Position numbers and translations under genes: made by a program. The notes below the pieces were generated by a model, which was not told the DNA's origin, did no database searches, and saw only the letters and a list, made by a program, of their open reading frames with translations. DNA of 50,661 nucleotides from an uncultured Prevotellaceae bacterium. GTDB taxonomy: Bacteria; Bacteroidota; Bacteroidia; Bacteroidales; Bacteroidaceae. Shown here in pieces: positions 1 through 8,627 of this stretch. Where the stretch lies: assembly GCA_947303855.1 (NCBI GenBank), contig CAMYZO010000010.1:1-50661 (forward strand), written 5' to 3'. Every line of letters begins with the position of its first letter. Within the stretch, counting starts at the first letter, position 1.

Positions 1-102
1 GTTTCTATAACAAAGTTTAACAGTGGTTTTTTATGCAACTGCAATGCGGGTTAAGAGGGGACACAGGGGGACAGACCCTGTGTGTCACTCATATCAGATC
101 AG

Positions 103-420
103 ATTATCCGCTTATCCTACACCCGATACTGATTATCAGCGGGTTAGCGTGTCATTATCCGCTTGTTATCCGCTATTTATCCTACACCAAATAAAGGAGG
201 GGGACTGTGCAGTTTGCCCCTCCACCATGCCGGAAAGGCATCGTCCGAAAGGCTCGGACAATAGTCCGAAAGCGGCGGACGAGAATCCGAAGGGAGCGGA
301 CTGAGCGGAGACTAGCTTATTGCTGGAACACTTTGGTGTAGGATAAGCAGCGGATAACAAACGGATAATTCGCTGATAACACTCTGATTATCAGCATCAG
401 GTGTAGGATAAGCGGATAAT
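103..420. repeat. 318-bp inverted-repeat element (MITE-like)
   Basis: Two arms of about 88 nt (103-190 and 333-420) are imperfect reverse complements. The outer end reads ATTATCCGCTTATCCTACAC on the left, and its reverse complement closes the right end. Between the arms lie three imperfect 21-nt tandem units (241-261, 262-282, 283-303), each a small TCCG...CGGA hairpin. Short ORFs across it have no recognisable protein character. An 8-bp hairpin ACACAGGG/CCCTGTGT (61-68/76-83) precedes it. The layout resembles a non-autonomous repeat; no transposase is present. Bases 1-102 hold no other feature I can support. Confidence 0.65.
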
Positions 421-442
421 TAAAAAAATTAACGCAAGACAG

Positions 443-473
443 TTGCTGTTATTGAAAAAAAACCGTATCTTTG
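443..473 (+). promoter_or_regulatory. Bacteroidetes-type promoter of the aldo/keto reductase gene
   Basis: The -7 box TATCTTTG is at 466-473 and a -33 TTG at 443-445, with a 20-nt spacer. This matches the known Bacteroidetes sigma-ABfr pattern. It lies about 30 nt upstream of the ATG at 502 and starts just outside the inverted-repeat element. Confidence 0.75.
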
Positions 474-501
474 CGGTCTGCTAACCAAAACGACAAACCC
501 T

Positions 502-1866
502 ATGGATGAGAACAGACAGAACATGAGCAGGCGGGAGTTCCTGCGACGCCTTGGCTTAGGAGCCGGGTCAGTCGTGGCGCTGATGGCTCTGGAACCGCTG
601 AATGTGCTGGCCGAGAACAGAAGAGAGGCTGATGAGAAAGGCGGAGAGAACCGCATGACCTACCGCGTACAGCACGGCTCAGGCAAGCCGGTGTCGCTGT
701 TAGGCTTCGGCATGATGCGCCTGCCCAACGACCAGGACGAGGTGAACCGGCTGGTGGACTACGCCATAGAACACGGTGTGAACTACTTCGACACCGCCCC
801 CGTCTACATGAGGGGAGAGTCGGAGGTGCTGACGGGCAACGCCCTGGTCCGCTACCCCCGGGAGAAATACTTCGTGGCCACGAAAATGTCGAACATGTGG
901 GGCGACACCTCATTAGAGAAGGCCAAGGAGATGTACGAGACCTCGATGCGCAAGCTGCGCGTCGACTATATCGACTACTACCTGCTGCACGGCATCGGCG
1001 GTGGCGGCATGGAGTCGTTCAACCAACGGTTCATTGACAACGGTCTGCTCGACTTCCTGCTTGCCGAGCGCAAGGCAGGACGCATACGCCACCTGGGCTG
1101 GTCGTACCACGGCGACGTGAGCGTGTTCGACTGGCTGCTGGACCACCAGGAGGAGTACCACTGGGACTTCTGCCAGATACAGATGAACTTCCTCGACTGG
1201 CGGCACGCCTCGATGAAGAAAGGACGGCGCGTGGATGCCGATGCCGAATACCTGTATGCCAAGGCCGAGAAGGCGGGTGTGCAGTGTGTCGTCATGGAAC
1301 CGCTGCGCGGCGGGGCCTTCGGCAAGATGGCCGACGAGCTGACCAGCCAGCTGCGTGCCGTACGCCCCAACGACAGCACGGCCCGCTGGGCTTTCCGCTG
1401 GGTAGGCTCCTACCCCAACATCCTGACCACGCTGAGCGGCATGAACCGCATGGAGCACCTGAAGGAAAACATCGAGACCTTCTCGCCGTTAGAGGTGTGT
1501 ACGGAGGCCGAGAACAAGCTGCTGGCACAGATTGCCGACCAGATGTCGGGTTTCCCCACCATCCCCTGCACCACCTGCGCCTACTGCATGCCCTGCCCCT
1601 ACGGTGTCGATATCCCCGGCAACTTTGCCTACTACAACGAGGCAGTCAACAGCCATGTGCTGCCGCTGCCCGACAAGACAGCCGCCGACTTTGCCGCCCA
1701 CAAGCAGCAGTTCGTCGACGGCTATCAGAAGGCACTGGCCGACCAGAAGCAGTGGGCCTACCAGTGTCAGGACTGCGAGGAGTGCCTGCCGAAATGTCCG
1801 CAGCAGATACGCATCCCCAACCAGATGGCGCGTATCGTAGAAACACTGCGCGGCCCCCATATCTGA
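502..1866 (+). CDS. Tat-exported aldo/keto reductase with C-terminal 4Fe-4S domain
   Basis: 454 aa. The N-terminus holds a twin-arginine motif SRREFLR (residues 9-15) followed by a hydrophobic stretch, so export of a folded, cofactor-loaded protein is likely. Residues about 50-335 are an aldo/keto reductase TIM barrel with the usual tetrad context: Asp and Tyr in FDTAPVY, Lys in ATKMS, His in LLHG. The C-terminus carries two ferredoxin-like cysteine clusters, C356-x2-C-x2-C-x2-CP and C422-x2-C-x2-C-x3-CP. The family is a common Bacteroidales oxidoreductase; the physiological substrate is not known to me. It has its own promoter and converges on the GH43 gene, so it is probably not part of the xylan locus. 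A second ATG (residue 8) directly before the Tat motif is an alternative start. Confidence 0.9.
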   Translation: MDENRQNMSRREFLRRLGLGAGSVVALMALEPLNVLAENRREADEKGGENRMTYRVQHGSGKPVSLLGFGMMRLPNDQDEVNRLVDYAIEHGVNYFDTAPVYMRGESEVLTGNALVRYPREKYFVATKMSNMWGDTSLEKAKEMYETSMRKLRVDYIDYYLLHGIGGGGMESFNQRFIDNGLLDFLLAERKAGRIRHLGWSYHGDVSVFDWLLDHQEEYHWDFCQIQMNFLDWRHASMKKGRRVDADAEYLYAKAEKAGVQCVVMEPLRGGAFGKMADELTSQLRAVRPNDSTARWAFRWVGSYPNILTTLSGMNRMEHLKENIETFSPLEVCTEAENKLLAQIADQMSGFPTIPCTTCAYCMPCPYGVDIPGNFAYYNEAVNSHVLPLPDKTAADFAAHKQQFVDGYQKALADQKQWAYQCQDCEECLPKCPQQIRIPNQMARIVETLRGPHI

Positions 1867-1893
1867 GAGCCGCGCACCGTATATGTCATTGTA

Positions 1894-3567
1894 TCAGTTT
1901 CGCTGGTAATGGAAGAAGTCGACGTCTACCCAGCCGCCGGCTTTTTTCGTGGCATAGTTGAAGATGGCAAACTTAGAGCCCATGAAGAAGCGGCGGTAGT
2001 CGAATACCATGCGGTAGTTCTGCGAACCTATCTGCGTCCAGTTCTCGCCGTCGGTGCTGTAGAAGAAGTTGGCAGCGTCCTTGTGGCCAGGCTGGAAGTC
2101 GCCATCCACACGCAGCCACACCTTCGGCTGTTTCAAGTCTACCGTCTCTACCACCTTCTCATCGACCTTGGTGACGGCCTTCTCGCGGTCGGTGAGCTGC
2201 ACATTCTGCTCGCTCATCTCCAGCACGAGCTTCCTACCCTTCTTCTTGACCGTCAGCACACCAGAGTCGCCGTTGAAGGCAGCCAGGCCACAGCAGTCGC
2301 CGTCCTTCATCTTCGACAGGTCAAGACTGACGGCACCGCTGCATGTCGGTCCTTCCATGCGCTGTGTCAGCGTGTTGGGAGCCAGGTAGAGGTTGTCGAC
2401 CACACGGTTGGTCTTCAGGCGCAAATAGCCCGGGCGTTCCGTCAGGCTCCACGCCTTGTCAATGGGGTTGTGGTTCCACTGCCAGCACTTTTTCAGTGTT
2501 GAGTGTTGAGTGTAGAGTGTAGAGTTTGCTGCCGCCGTAGTTTCAGAAGCGGTAGCAAACTCTACACTCAACACTCTACACTCTACATTAGAAAAGTCAT
2601 CGCTACAAACGATGGCCTTGGCAGGCTCGCCACTACGGTAGGGGCGCATGGTGGCGGGCACCTTGCCCTGCTCGTCGCCCAGCATAGGCCAACCGTCAAT
2701 CCAGCGCACCGGCGACAGCGTCAGCACACGGCCCACGCCGCCACGGTCCTGGAACATAATGCCATACCAGTCGCCCTCCTCGGTATCGACGATGGTGCCC
2801 TGAGCCAGATAGGGGAAGCCGCCGAAGTCGCTCTCAAGAACCACGTTCTTCTCCCATTTGCCGTTCAGGTCCTTCGTGCGGTAGCATACCTCACGGCGAT
2901 GACGGCCTGGGGCATAGACATGGCTGATGAGCAGGGCGTAATACGTGCCGTGATGCTTGATGACACGGGTGCCTTCCAGCAGTCCCTTCTCATCCTCCTC
3001 ACGTTCGAAGTACTTACGGTCGCTACCCTCGACGACACTTTTCAGGTCGCGGGTCAGCTGGCACATCTGTCCCGTGCCATAGAACACATAGGGTGTGCCG
3101 TCGTCATCGAAGAACAGCGTGGCATCGTGGAAATGGCGCAGACGGGCGTGGATGGTCCACGGTCCTTCGGCCTTCGGTGCCGTACAGATATAGGTCTGAC
3201 CCATCGGACCGCTCTCGTTCGGGGCAAACAGCGCCCAGAACTTGCCGTCGTGGTACTTCAGCGACGTGGCCCACTGTCCGCGGCCATAGACAGAGCCTTC
3301 CTGCAGGTCATACTTCGGCGAATCGGTGAGCTTGTCGAAGATATAGCCCACGGTCTCCCAGTTATTCAGGTCCTTCGACGCCATCACCGGAGCGCCAGGC
3401 ATGAGGTGCATGGTCGTCGACACCAAATAGAAGGTGTCGCCCACACGGATGACATCAGGGTCGGGCACATCGGCCCACAGCATCGGATTCTCGACAGGTG
3501 TTTGGCCGGCACCCCATGCGAAGGCGCAGGCACAGCCGACAACAATGGATGAAATCAGTCTCTTCAT
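1894..3567 (-). CDS. Secreted GH43 beta-xylosidase/alpha-L-arabinofuranosidase
   Basis: 557 aa from ATG at 3567, which encodes MKRLISSIVVGC, a signal peptide. This start lies 4 nt after the GH3 stop, so the two are co-transcribed. Residues about 25-310 form the GH43 five-blade propeller: catalytic base region DVPDPDV (D38 or D36), pKa-tuning Asp in HDATLFFDD, general acid Glu in LLEGTRVI. The MPGAPVMASKDL segment is typical of GH43 enzymes acting on (arabino)xylan. The C-terminal ~180 residues form a concanavalin-like/DUF1349-like beta-sandwich. Between the domains, residues about 327-358 are encoded by a palindromic heptamer repeat (2495-2588) that keeps frame. Substrate preference (xylose versus arabinose) cannot be settled from sequence. 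It is the last gene of the GH31-GH3-GH43 operon. Confidence 0.88.
   Translation of the reverse strand: MKRLISSIVVGCACAFAWGAGQTPVENPMLWADVPDPDVIRVGDTFYLVSTTMHLMPGAPVMASKDLNNWETVGYIFDKLTDSPKYDLQEGSVYGRGQWATSLKYHDGKFWALFAPNESGPMGQTYICTAPKAEGPWTIHARLRHFHDATLFFDDDGTPYVFYGTGQMCQLTRDLKSVVEGSDRKYFEREEDEKGLLEGTRVIKHHGTYYALLISHVYAPGRHRREVCYRTKDLNGKWEKNVVLESDFGGFPYLAQGTIVDTEEGDWYGIMFQDRGGVGRVLTLSPVRWIDGWPMLGDEQGKVPATMRPYRSGEPAKAIVCSDDFSNVECRVLSVEFATASETTAAANSTLYTQHSTLKKCWQWNHNPIDKAWSLTERPGYLRLKTNRVVDNLYLAPNTLTQRMEGPTCSGAVSLDLSKMKDGDCCGLAAFNGDSGVLTVKKKGRKLVLEMSEQNVQLTDREKAVTKVDEKVVETVDLKQPKVWLRVDGDFQPGHKDAANFFYSTDGENWTQIGSQNYRMVFDYRRFFMGSKFAIFNYATKKAGGWVDVDFFHYQRN
2495..2588. repeat. Palindromic heptamer repeat inside the GH43 reading frame
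   Basis: Left arm 2495-2530 consists of GAGTGTT/GAGTGTA heptamers ending GAGTTTGCT. Right arm 2554-2588 is the near reverse complement, starting AGCAAACTC and followed by TACACTC/AACACTC heptamers. The two arms carry the heptamer variants in different order. It is translated in frame as an inter-domain linker. Confidence 0.85.
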
Positions 3568-3571
3568 ATTC

Positions 3572-6208
3572 TTATTGGTCAATGATTTTGAGGTCGCTGT
3601 CGCGTGAGCTGGTGCCGTAGAGCACCTCATACTGGCCGGGCTTCACACGCATGGTATTGGTCTCGGCATCCCAGAACTCAAAGGTCTTCGGCCCTAACGG
3701 CAGGCTGACCGTGACGGTCTGTCCCGCCTTCACCTCTACGCGCTTAAAGGCACGTAGGGTCTTCAGCGGTCCTTCCTTGTCGCTGGGGTTACGCACATAC
3801 ACCTGGACGGTCTCGCTGCCGTCGCGTGTGCCACTATTGGCAACATCAAGGGTCAGCACGCCCGTACCGTCAGCACCCATTTCCAGTCGGGCATTCTTCA
3901 GCTCGAAGGTGGTGTAGCTCAGTCCATAGCCGAAGGCAAAGAGGGGGTCGTTAAAATAGCGGTAGGTGCGACCCTTCATCGAATAGTCCTCGTAGTCAGG
4001 CAACTGGCTGTCGTCCCTATAGAACGTCACGGGCAGCTTGCCGCCGGGGTTGTAGTCGCCGAAGAGCACGTCGGCAATGGCGGTGCCACCCTCCTGGCCG
4101 GCATACCATGCCTGTACGATGGCATCGCACGTTGACAGCTCCGGCGTCAGGGCGATGGCCGAGCCTGAGCAGCAGACAAAGATCACCTGCTTGCCGGCAT
4201 CCTTCAGGGCCTTGAGGAAGTCGCGCTGCACCTTTGGCAGTTCGATGCTGGTGCGGTCGCCACCCTTGAAGCCCTCAATGTCTACCGGCATCTCCTCGCC
4301 TTCGAGGGCCGGGGATATACCGCCGCAGAAGATGACCTTGTCGACATCTTTCAGCTGAGCAATCGTCTGCTGGTAGTCGATGGGCTGTTCCTTGGCAATG
4401 TTAATCTTCAGGTTGGCATTATAGGTATGGACATGGACAAAGCGCACCTCAATCTGGTAGCTGCGGCCCTTCTCGGCCTGGATAGCCACGCGGTTGGGGG
4501 TGGTACGCCAGATGCGGTGACGGAACTTACGCTCGCCGTCGATATAGAGTTCAAACTGTCCGCAACCCTCCACGTTCACCACATACTCACCAGCCTCCTT
4601 CGGGGTGAACGTCGTCTCGTACTTCGCCGAGAAGCCCTCCAACTGTACGCCGGGGGCGAAGTTGTGCATGCCCGCCGTGGTGACGGCCAGCGGTGTGGTG
4701 TAGTACTGTGTGGTGACAGGCTTGCCCGTCATCTCGCGGTTGTTCCAGAAAGTGCCCTTCAGGCCCTTCTTGCCCTGGAAGCTGCACTGCGAGGCCATCA
4801 GGCAGTCCAGCACCTGGTCGTAGGTCAGGTCGCAACCGGGCGCGAAGAACAGACTTTTGGCCATCTGCCTGGGGCTTCTGACATTCAGCTTTGCCTTGAT
4901 GCCGTCGAGGATGGTCACCGTGTGGTTGGGCATACCGTTGTAGTTGCCCCACATCATCGGTGCATTGTCGGCATTGGGACCGATGACGGCAATCTTCTCC
5001 TTCTTGTTCAAGGGCAAAACCGGCTTCACGGCTCCTCCCCTTTCGGGGGAGGTCGGGAGGGGGCCGTTCTTCAGCAGCACGATGGTCTGGCGCGCCATGT
5101 CGAGGGCCACCTTCGCATGCTCCTTGCACGACATCTTGGTATAGGGAATCCTAGACCACTCCACCAGCGACGGGTCGTCCATCTCGCCCAGGTCAAAACG
5201 GCCTTCCAACAGGCGGACGACATGCTTGTCGACCTCGGCCTCGCTCATCAGTCCGCGACGCACAGCCTCGGGGATGCTCCTGTAGGCATAGCCGTAGCCG
5301 CACTCCACATCGGTGCCGGCAATGGCAGCCTTGGCCGAGGCATGGACGGGCGAGGAACTGCTCTTATGCGACTCGTAGAAGTCGGAGACGGCACCGCAGT
5401 CGCTGACCACCAGGTACTGAAAGCCCCACTCATCGCGCAGAATCTGCTGCAACAGACGCTGGCTGCCACAGCAGGGGTCATCGTCAAGACGCTGATAGGC
5501 ACACATCACCTCGCGCACCTTACTGTCCTGGACAAGGGTCTTGAAGGCAGGCATATAAGTCTCCCAGAAGTCACGCGGCGACACCTCGGTGAGGTTGGCC
5601 GAATGGCGCGTGTACTCCGGACCGCTGTGAACGGCATAGTGCTTGGCACAGGCCCATAGCTTGCGATACTTCGCCGTCTCAGGTCCCTGCAGGCCGCGCA
5701 CCACCTCATGTCCCATGACACTGGTCAGGTAGGGGTCTTCGCCGTAGGTCTCCTGTCCCCGGCCCCACCTCGGGTCGCGGAAGATGTTGACGTTGGGCGT
5801 CCACACCGAGAGGCTATGGAACTTCTCGTCCTCGCCGGAGCCGCGCTGCATACGCTCATGATACTGGGCACGGAACTCTGTCGAGGCAATGTCGAAGACG
5901 CTGTACACCAGCGCCGGGTTCCACGATGCCGCCATAGCCACCGGCTCGGGGAAGACGGTAACATGATCCATATTGGCGGCACCATGCAGGGCCTCGCTCC
6001 ACCAGAAGAACTTCTTGATACCTAACCGAGGGATGGCGGGACTCTCGTCGAGCATCAGCTTGGCTTTCTCTTCCAGCGTCAGCCGCTGACAGAGGTCTTC
6101 AGCACGCTCACGGGCCGACAGTGCCGGATTCTGGTACGGCAGCACTTGTGCCGACACACTGAGCGAAGTGGCCCACATAGCAATCAAAAAAAGTTGTTTT
6201 CTTATCAT
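3572..6208 (-). CDS. Secreted GH3 beta-xylosidase with PA14 insert
   Basis: 878 aa from ATG 6208 (MIRKQLFLIAMW, a signal peptide); a slightly longer reading needs a TTG. The GH3 N-terminal barrel contains the nucleophile in VVSDCGAV (D270). The second alpha/beta domain is interrupted by a PA14-type beta-barrel (from GTFWNNREM to LKINIAKEQ, roughly residues 475-610). A fibronectin-III-like domain ends the protein (from VQVYVRNPSD). PA14-bearing GH3 enzymes include beta-xylosidases and beta-glucosidases; xylosidase is inferred from the neighbours. Residues about 380-395, directly before the LPLNKKEKIAVIGPNA strand, are encoded by a GC-rich palindrome (5031-5066) that normal GH3 proteins lack. 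It lies 43 nt downstream of GH31 and 4 nt upstream of GH43. Confidence 0.9.
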   Translation of the reverse strand: MIRKQLFLIAMWATSLSVSAQVLPYQNPALSARERAEDLCQRLTLEEKAKLMLDESPAIPRLGIKKFFWWSEALHGAANMDHVTVFPEPVAMAASWNPALVYSVFDIASTEFRAQYHERMQRGSGEDEKFHSLSVWTPNVNIFRDPRWGRGQETYGEDPYLTSVMGHEVVRGLQGPETAKYRKLWACAKHYAVHSGPEYTRHSANLTEVSPRDFWETYMPAFKTLVQDSKVREVMCAYQRLDDDPCCGSQRLLQQILRDEWGFQYLVVSDCGAVSDFYESHKSSSSPVHASAKAAIAGTDVECGYGYAYRSIPEAVRRGLMSEAEVDKHVVRLLEGRFDLGEMDDPSLVEWSRIPYTKMSCKEHAKVALDMARQTIVLLKNGPLPTSPERGGAVKPVLPLNKKEKIAVIGPNADNAPMMWGNYNGMPNHTVTILDGIKAKLNVRSPRQMAKSLFFAPGCDLTYDQVLDCLMASQCSFQGKKGLKGTFWNNREMTGKPVTTQYYTTPLAVTTAGMHNFAPGVQLEGFSAKYETTFTPKEAGEYVVNVEGCGQFELYIDGERKFRHRIWRTTPNRVAIQAEKGRSYQIEVRFVHVHTYNANLKINIAKEQPIDYQQTIAQLKDVDKVIFCGGISPALEGEEMPVDIEGFKGGDRTSIELPKVQRDFLKALKDAGKQVIFVCCSGSAIALTPELSTCDAIVQAWYAGQEGGTAIADVLFGDYNPGGKLPVTFYRDDSQLPDYEDYSMKGRTYRYFNDPLFAFGYGLSYTTFELKNARLEMGADGTGVLTLDVANSGTRDGSETVQVYVRNPSDKEGPLKTLRAFKRVEVKAGQTVTVSLPLGPKTFEFWDAETNTMRVKPGQYEVLYGTSSRDSDLKIIDQ
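5031..5066. repeat. GC-rich palindromic repeat inside the GH3 reading frame
   Basis: The arms CCTCCCC (5034-5040) and GGGGAGG (5046-5052) flank a TTTCG loop, followed by a TCGGGAGGGGGCC tail. Translated on the minus strand it gives PLPTSPERGG, which interrupts the usual run from LLKN to LPLNKK in GH3. It resembles the small palindromic repeats often seen between Bacteroidales genes. Confidence 0.7.
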
Positions 6209-6251
6209 AACCAGCAATACAAATGTCTTATCTTCTTAACTACTTAACTCC

Positions 6252-8429
6252 TTATTCCACCATATATCCCTCTCTCCGGAAGACCGGGATGCGGCTCTTA
6301 TCCACGGGCGTGGTCACATACTGTCCACCCTCGTAATGCTTGCCGGTACGGAAGTCGTACCAGCCTCCCTTGTTGCGGGGCAGATAGGTACGCCACTGCT
6401 TCACGCCCGGCTCGGTGACCGGACTGACAAGCAGCGCCGGACCAAACATATACTCATATTTCTGTTTCAACGCCTCGGCATCGTCGGCAAAGTCAAAGAC
6501 CAAGGGGCGCATCAGCGTATAGCCCTCACGAGCGATACGCTCAGCACACCGCTCAAGATACGGGCGCAGCCGCTGGCGCTCCTGCAGGCAGCCTGCAATG
6601 ATGGTCTGTGCCTCTGGGCCATAGTTCCACGGCTCGGTATTGCTCATATAGCCGTGGACACGCATCAGCGGCAGGAAGACCGAAGTCTCTATCCACCGCA
6701 GCATCCGCTCGATATAGTCCTGGTTGGTGTACTGGTCGCCGGGACGGAAGAAACCGCCGGCATCATAGGTCCACCAGGGCACGCCGGCTGCCTGCACACC
6801 CAGACCGGCAGTAATCTGTCGGCGGAAGGTCTCCCAGTCGTTGCCCACGTCGCCACTCCACAATGCCGACCCATAGCGCTGGATGCCAGGGAAGCCGCAG
6901 CGGGTGAGAATCATGGGCTGGCTGACACCGGCCTCACGCAGGCCCTCATAAACCGTTTTGTTGACCAGCAGCGGATAGACGTTGCGCACCTGCTCGCCCG
7001 ACCAGCGGCCACCGTTCACCCGACGCCCTACAAGGTCGTCGTTCTCCGGCTCCGTAGCATCCTGCCACCAGGCGTCGATGCCCAGGGGCACTAAGCGTTT
7101 GTTGAAATGGTGCCAATAGGCAGCGGCAGCCTCGGGGTTGAAGAAGTCAATCCAGTCAGTGCCGGGAATATAGTAGTCAGCGGCAGCCATCTCCTGCCCT
7201 ACCTCCGACCGCTTGTCAATCTTCGACCATACGGAGAGCATCAGGCGGATGCCCATCCTATGAAGACTGTCCGTCAGGGCTTTCGGGTCAGGGTAGTACT
7301 CCTCATCGAAACGCATGGAGTTCCAGCCGTACTTGCCCCAGTACTGCCAGTCCTGCACCAGCACGTCGACGGGCAGCTGCTCTTTCTTGAAACGGTTGGC
7401 CGTCTCCAGAATCTCTGCGCTGGAATGGAAGCGCTCACGGCAATGGATATAACCCAAGGCCCAAGAGGGCATCAGGGGCGACGGCCCCGTCAGCTCACGG
7501 TAGGCGGCGATGACTTCGTCGGGGGAACCGATGAAAACGGTGTAGTCGACGGCGGTGGCCACGGGCGACTGGAAGACGGTCTCAGTACCCGCCTTTTTAT
7601 AATAGAGCACGGGCTGGTCGTCTTTCGTCAGTTCAGCCGTCAGCCGATGGTGGCCCTTCGTCAGACGGACGATGGCCGAGGCCGTTGGCGGCAGCCACAG
7701 GTTCTGCATCTCGATGACGGGCGTGCCGTCGATACAGAGGTTATGGCGGCGGGCCATCTTCTGACCGACATCCAACAGCAGCGAGTAGTCGCCCGCCTCA
7801 CCTATCTCCACGTCAGCCTCGAAGATATGGCGCTCACGCACCTCACGCTTGCCGCCTTCGGTCGAGGTGACGTTCACCTCTTCGCGGACACCCTCGCCCT
7901 GACGCTTCGTCAATGCCACATAGCGGTCACAGGGGTTAAACTCCGTCAGGCCATAGTTGTTCCACAGCACGCCATAGCCCTTACTCGACAGGAGCATGGG
8001 CAACGCTATCTGCGTGTTGACCTGCGTCAGACGCCGAGACAAGCCGCGCACGTTGCTGTAGCCGTCCTGAAACTGGCCAAGGCCGAAAAGGGCCTCGTCG
8101 GCAGGTGAGCGAAAGGACAGCCTGGCCACCCCGTCACGCAGGGCATGACCGGTAGCGGTAAAGAGCGGTCGACCGTTCTTGTCGCTGACCGTTACCGTCT
8201 GGCGACGGCTGTCAACGCTCACCTTCACATCGTTCTGCGACAGTTCCTCATGCTTGACGTAGAGCCAGTCGGGCAATTCACTCGATGCTGCGTGCTCAGC
8301 ATACTGAATACGGACGGCATTGCGGGCCACCTTGGTCACGGTGAGCCGTCCCTGTCCAAACTTCACTGTCCTGGCCGTCACAGCGCCGACAGCCACCAGT
8401 GTCAAAAAAAGCAATAACAGTTTCTTCAT
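6252..8429 (-). CDS. Secreted GH31 glycosidase, probable alpha-xylosidase
   Basis: 725 aa from ATG 8429 (MKKLLLLFLTLVAVGAVTA, a signal peptide). The GH31 nucleophile is in WWQDATEPE (D457) and the acid/base in SGDVGND (D527). A PA14-like beta-sandwich (roughly residues 195-295, HIFEADVEIGEAGDYSLL) sits before the catalytic barrel, as in bacterial alpha-xylosidases of the xyloglucan type. Alpha-xylosidase is therefore likelier than alpha-glucosidase, but alpha-galactosidase-like activity is not excluded. It is the first gene of the minus-strand operon GH31-GH3-GH43, behind a promoter at 8453-8460 with an upstream box shared with the rest of the locus. In a xylan locus it would remove alpha-linked xylose or similar caps from complex side chains. 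Confidence 0.88.
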   Translation of the reverse strand: MKKLLLLFLTLVAVGAVTARTVKFGQGRLTVTKVARNAVRIQYAEHAASSELPDWLYVKHEELSQNDVKVSVDSRRQTVTVSDKNGRPLFTATGHALRDGVARLSFRSPADEALFGLGQFQDGYSNVRGLSRRLTQVNTQIALPMLLSSKGYGVLWNNYGLTEFNPCDRYVALTKRQGEGVREEVNVTSTEGGKREVRERHIFEADVEIGEAGDYSLLLDVGQKMARRHNLCIDGTPVIEMQNLWLPPTASAIVRLTKGHHRLTAELTKDDQPVLYYKKAGTETVFQSPVATAVDYTVFIGSPDEVIAAYRELTGPSPLMPSWALGYIHCRERFHSSAEILETANRFKKEQLPVDVLVQDWQYWGKYGWNSMRFDEEYYPDPKALTDSLHRMGIRLMLSVWSKIDKRSEVGQEMAAADYYIPGTDWIDFFNPEAAAAYWHHFNKRLVPLGIDAWWQDATEPENDDLVGRRVNGGRWSGEQVRNVYPLLVNKTVYEGLREAGVSQPMILTRCGFPGIQRYGSALWSGDVGNDWETFRRQITAGLGVQAAGVPWWTYDAGGFFRPGDQYTNQDYIERMLRWIETSVFLPLMRVHGYMSNTEPWNYGPEAQTIIAGCLQERQRLRPYLERCAERIAREGYTLMRPLVFDFADDAEALKQKYEYMFGPALLVSPVTEPGVKQWRTYLPRNKGGWYDFRTGKHYEGGQYVTTPVDKSRIPVFRREGYMVE

Positions 8430-8452
8430 TGTACCAATATGGTTTTCTGCCG

Positions 8453-8499
8453 CAAAGTTACGAAAGAAAACGACAGCAGACACCCCACGCTTGTTTCAT
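8453..8499 (-). promoter_or_regulatory. Promoter of the GH31 operon with candidate HTCS box
   Basis: The -7 box TAACTTTG is the reverse complement of 8453-8460. ATGAAACAA (reverse complement of 8491-8499) lies 39 nt upstream, one nt more than the 38 nt seen at the four best sites of the locus, and CGYTTGTTTCATT is shared with the 23711-23723 site. The AAAGCC half-site is missing. No -33 TTTG is visible. Confidence 0.5.
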
Positions 8500-8579
8500 T
8501 TTCTATATTTCATGTTGCATTACTGGCTGCAAAATCAAAAAAAATCATGAAAAGATATAGACGCATCAGATTTTTTTAG

Positions 8580-8587
8580 TAAATTTG
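8580..8587 (+). promoter_or_regulatory. -7 box upstream of GH51-GH10
   Basis: TAAATTTG fits the TAnnTTTG pattern and lies 40 nt before the GH51 ATG. No -33 TTTG is visible. A weak ATGAAA (8547-8552) lies 33 nt upstream, not at the spacing used elsewhere in the locus. Confidence 0.45.
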
Positions 8588-8627
8588 CTCACAGATTTTG
8601 AGGAACACCATAACTATTAACAAAAAA

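Noticed and set aside
23..360. Short frames on both strands at the left end (93 and 64 aa)
   Set aside because: They run through the inverted-repeat element and its 21-nt units; their composition reflects the repeat and there is no promoter or leader.
1847..1876. 8-bp hairpin over the aldo/keto reductase stop codon as terminator
   Set aside because: The stem TGCGCGGC/GCCGCGCA is real but lacks a U-tract on either strand.
8547..8587. Full HTCS operator upstream of GH51-GH10
   Set aside because: Only ATGAAA is shared, at 33 nt instead of 38 nt from the -7 box; not enough to call.
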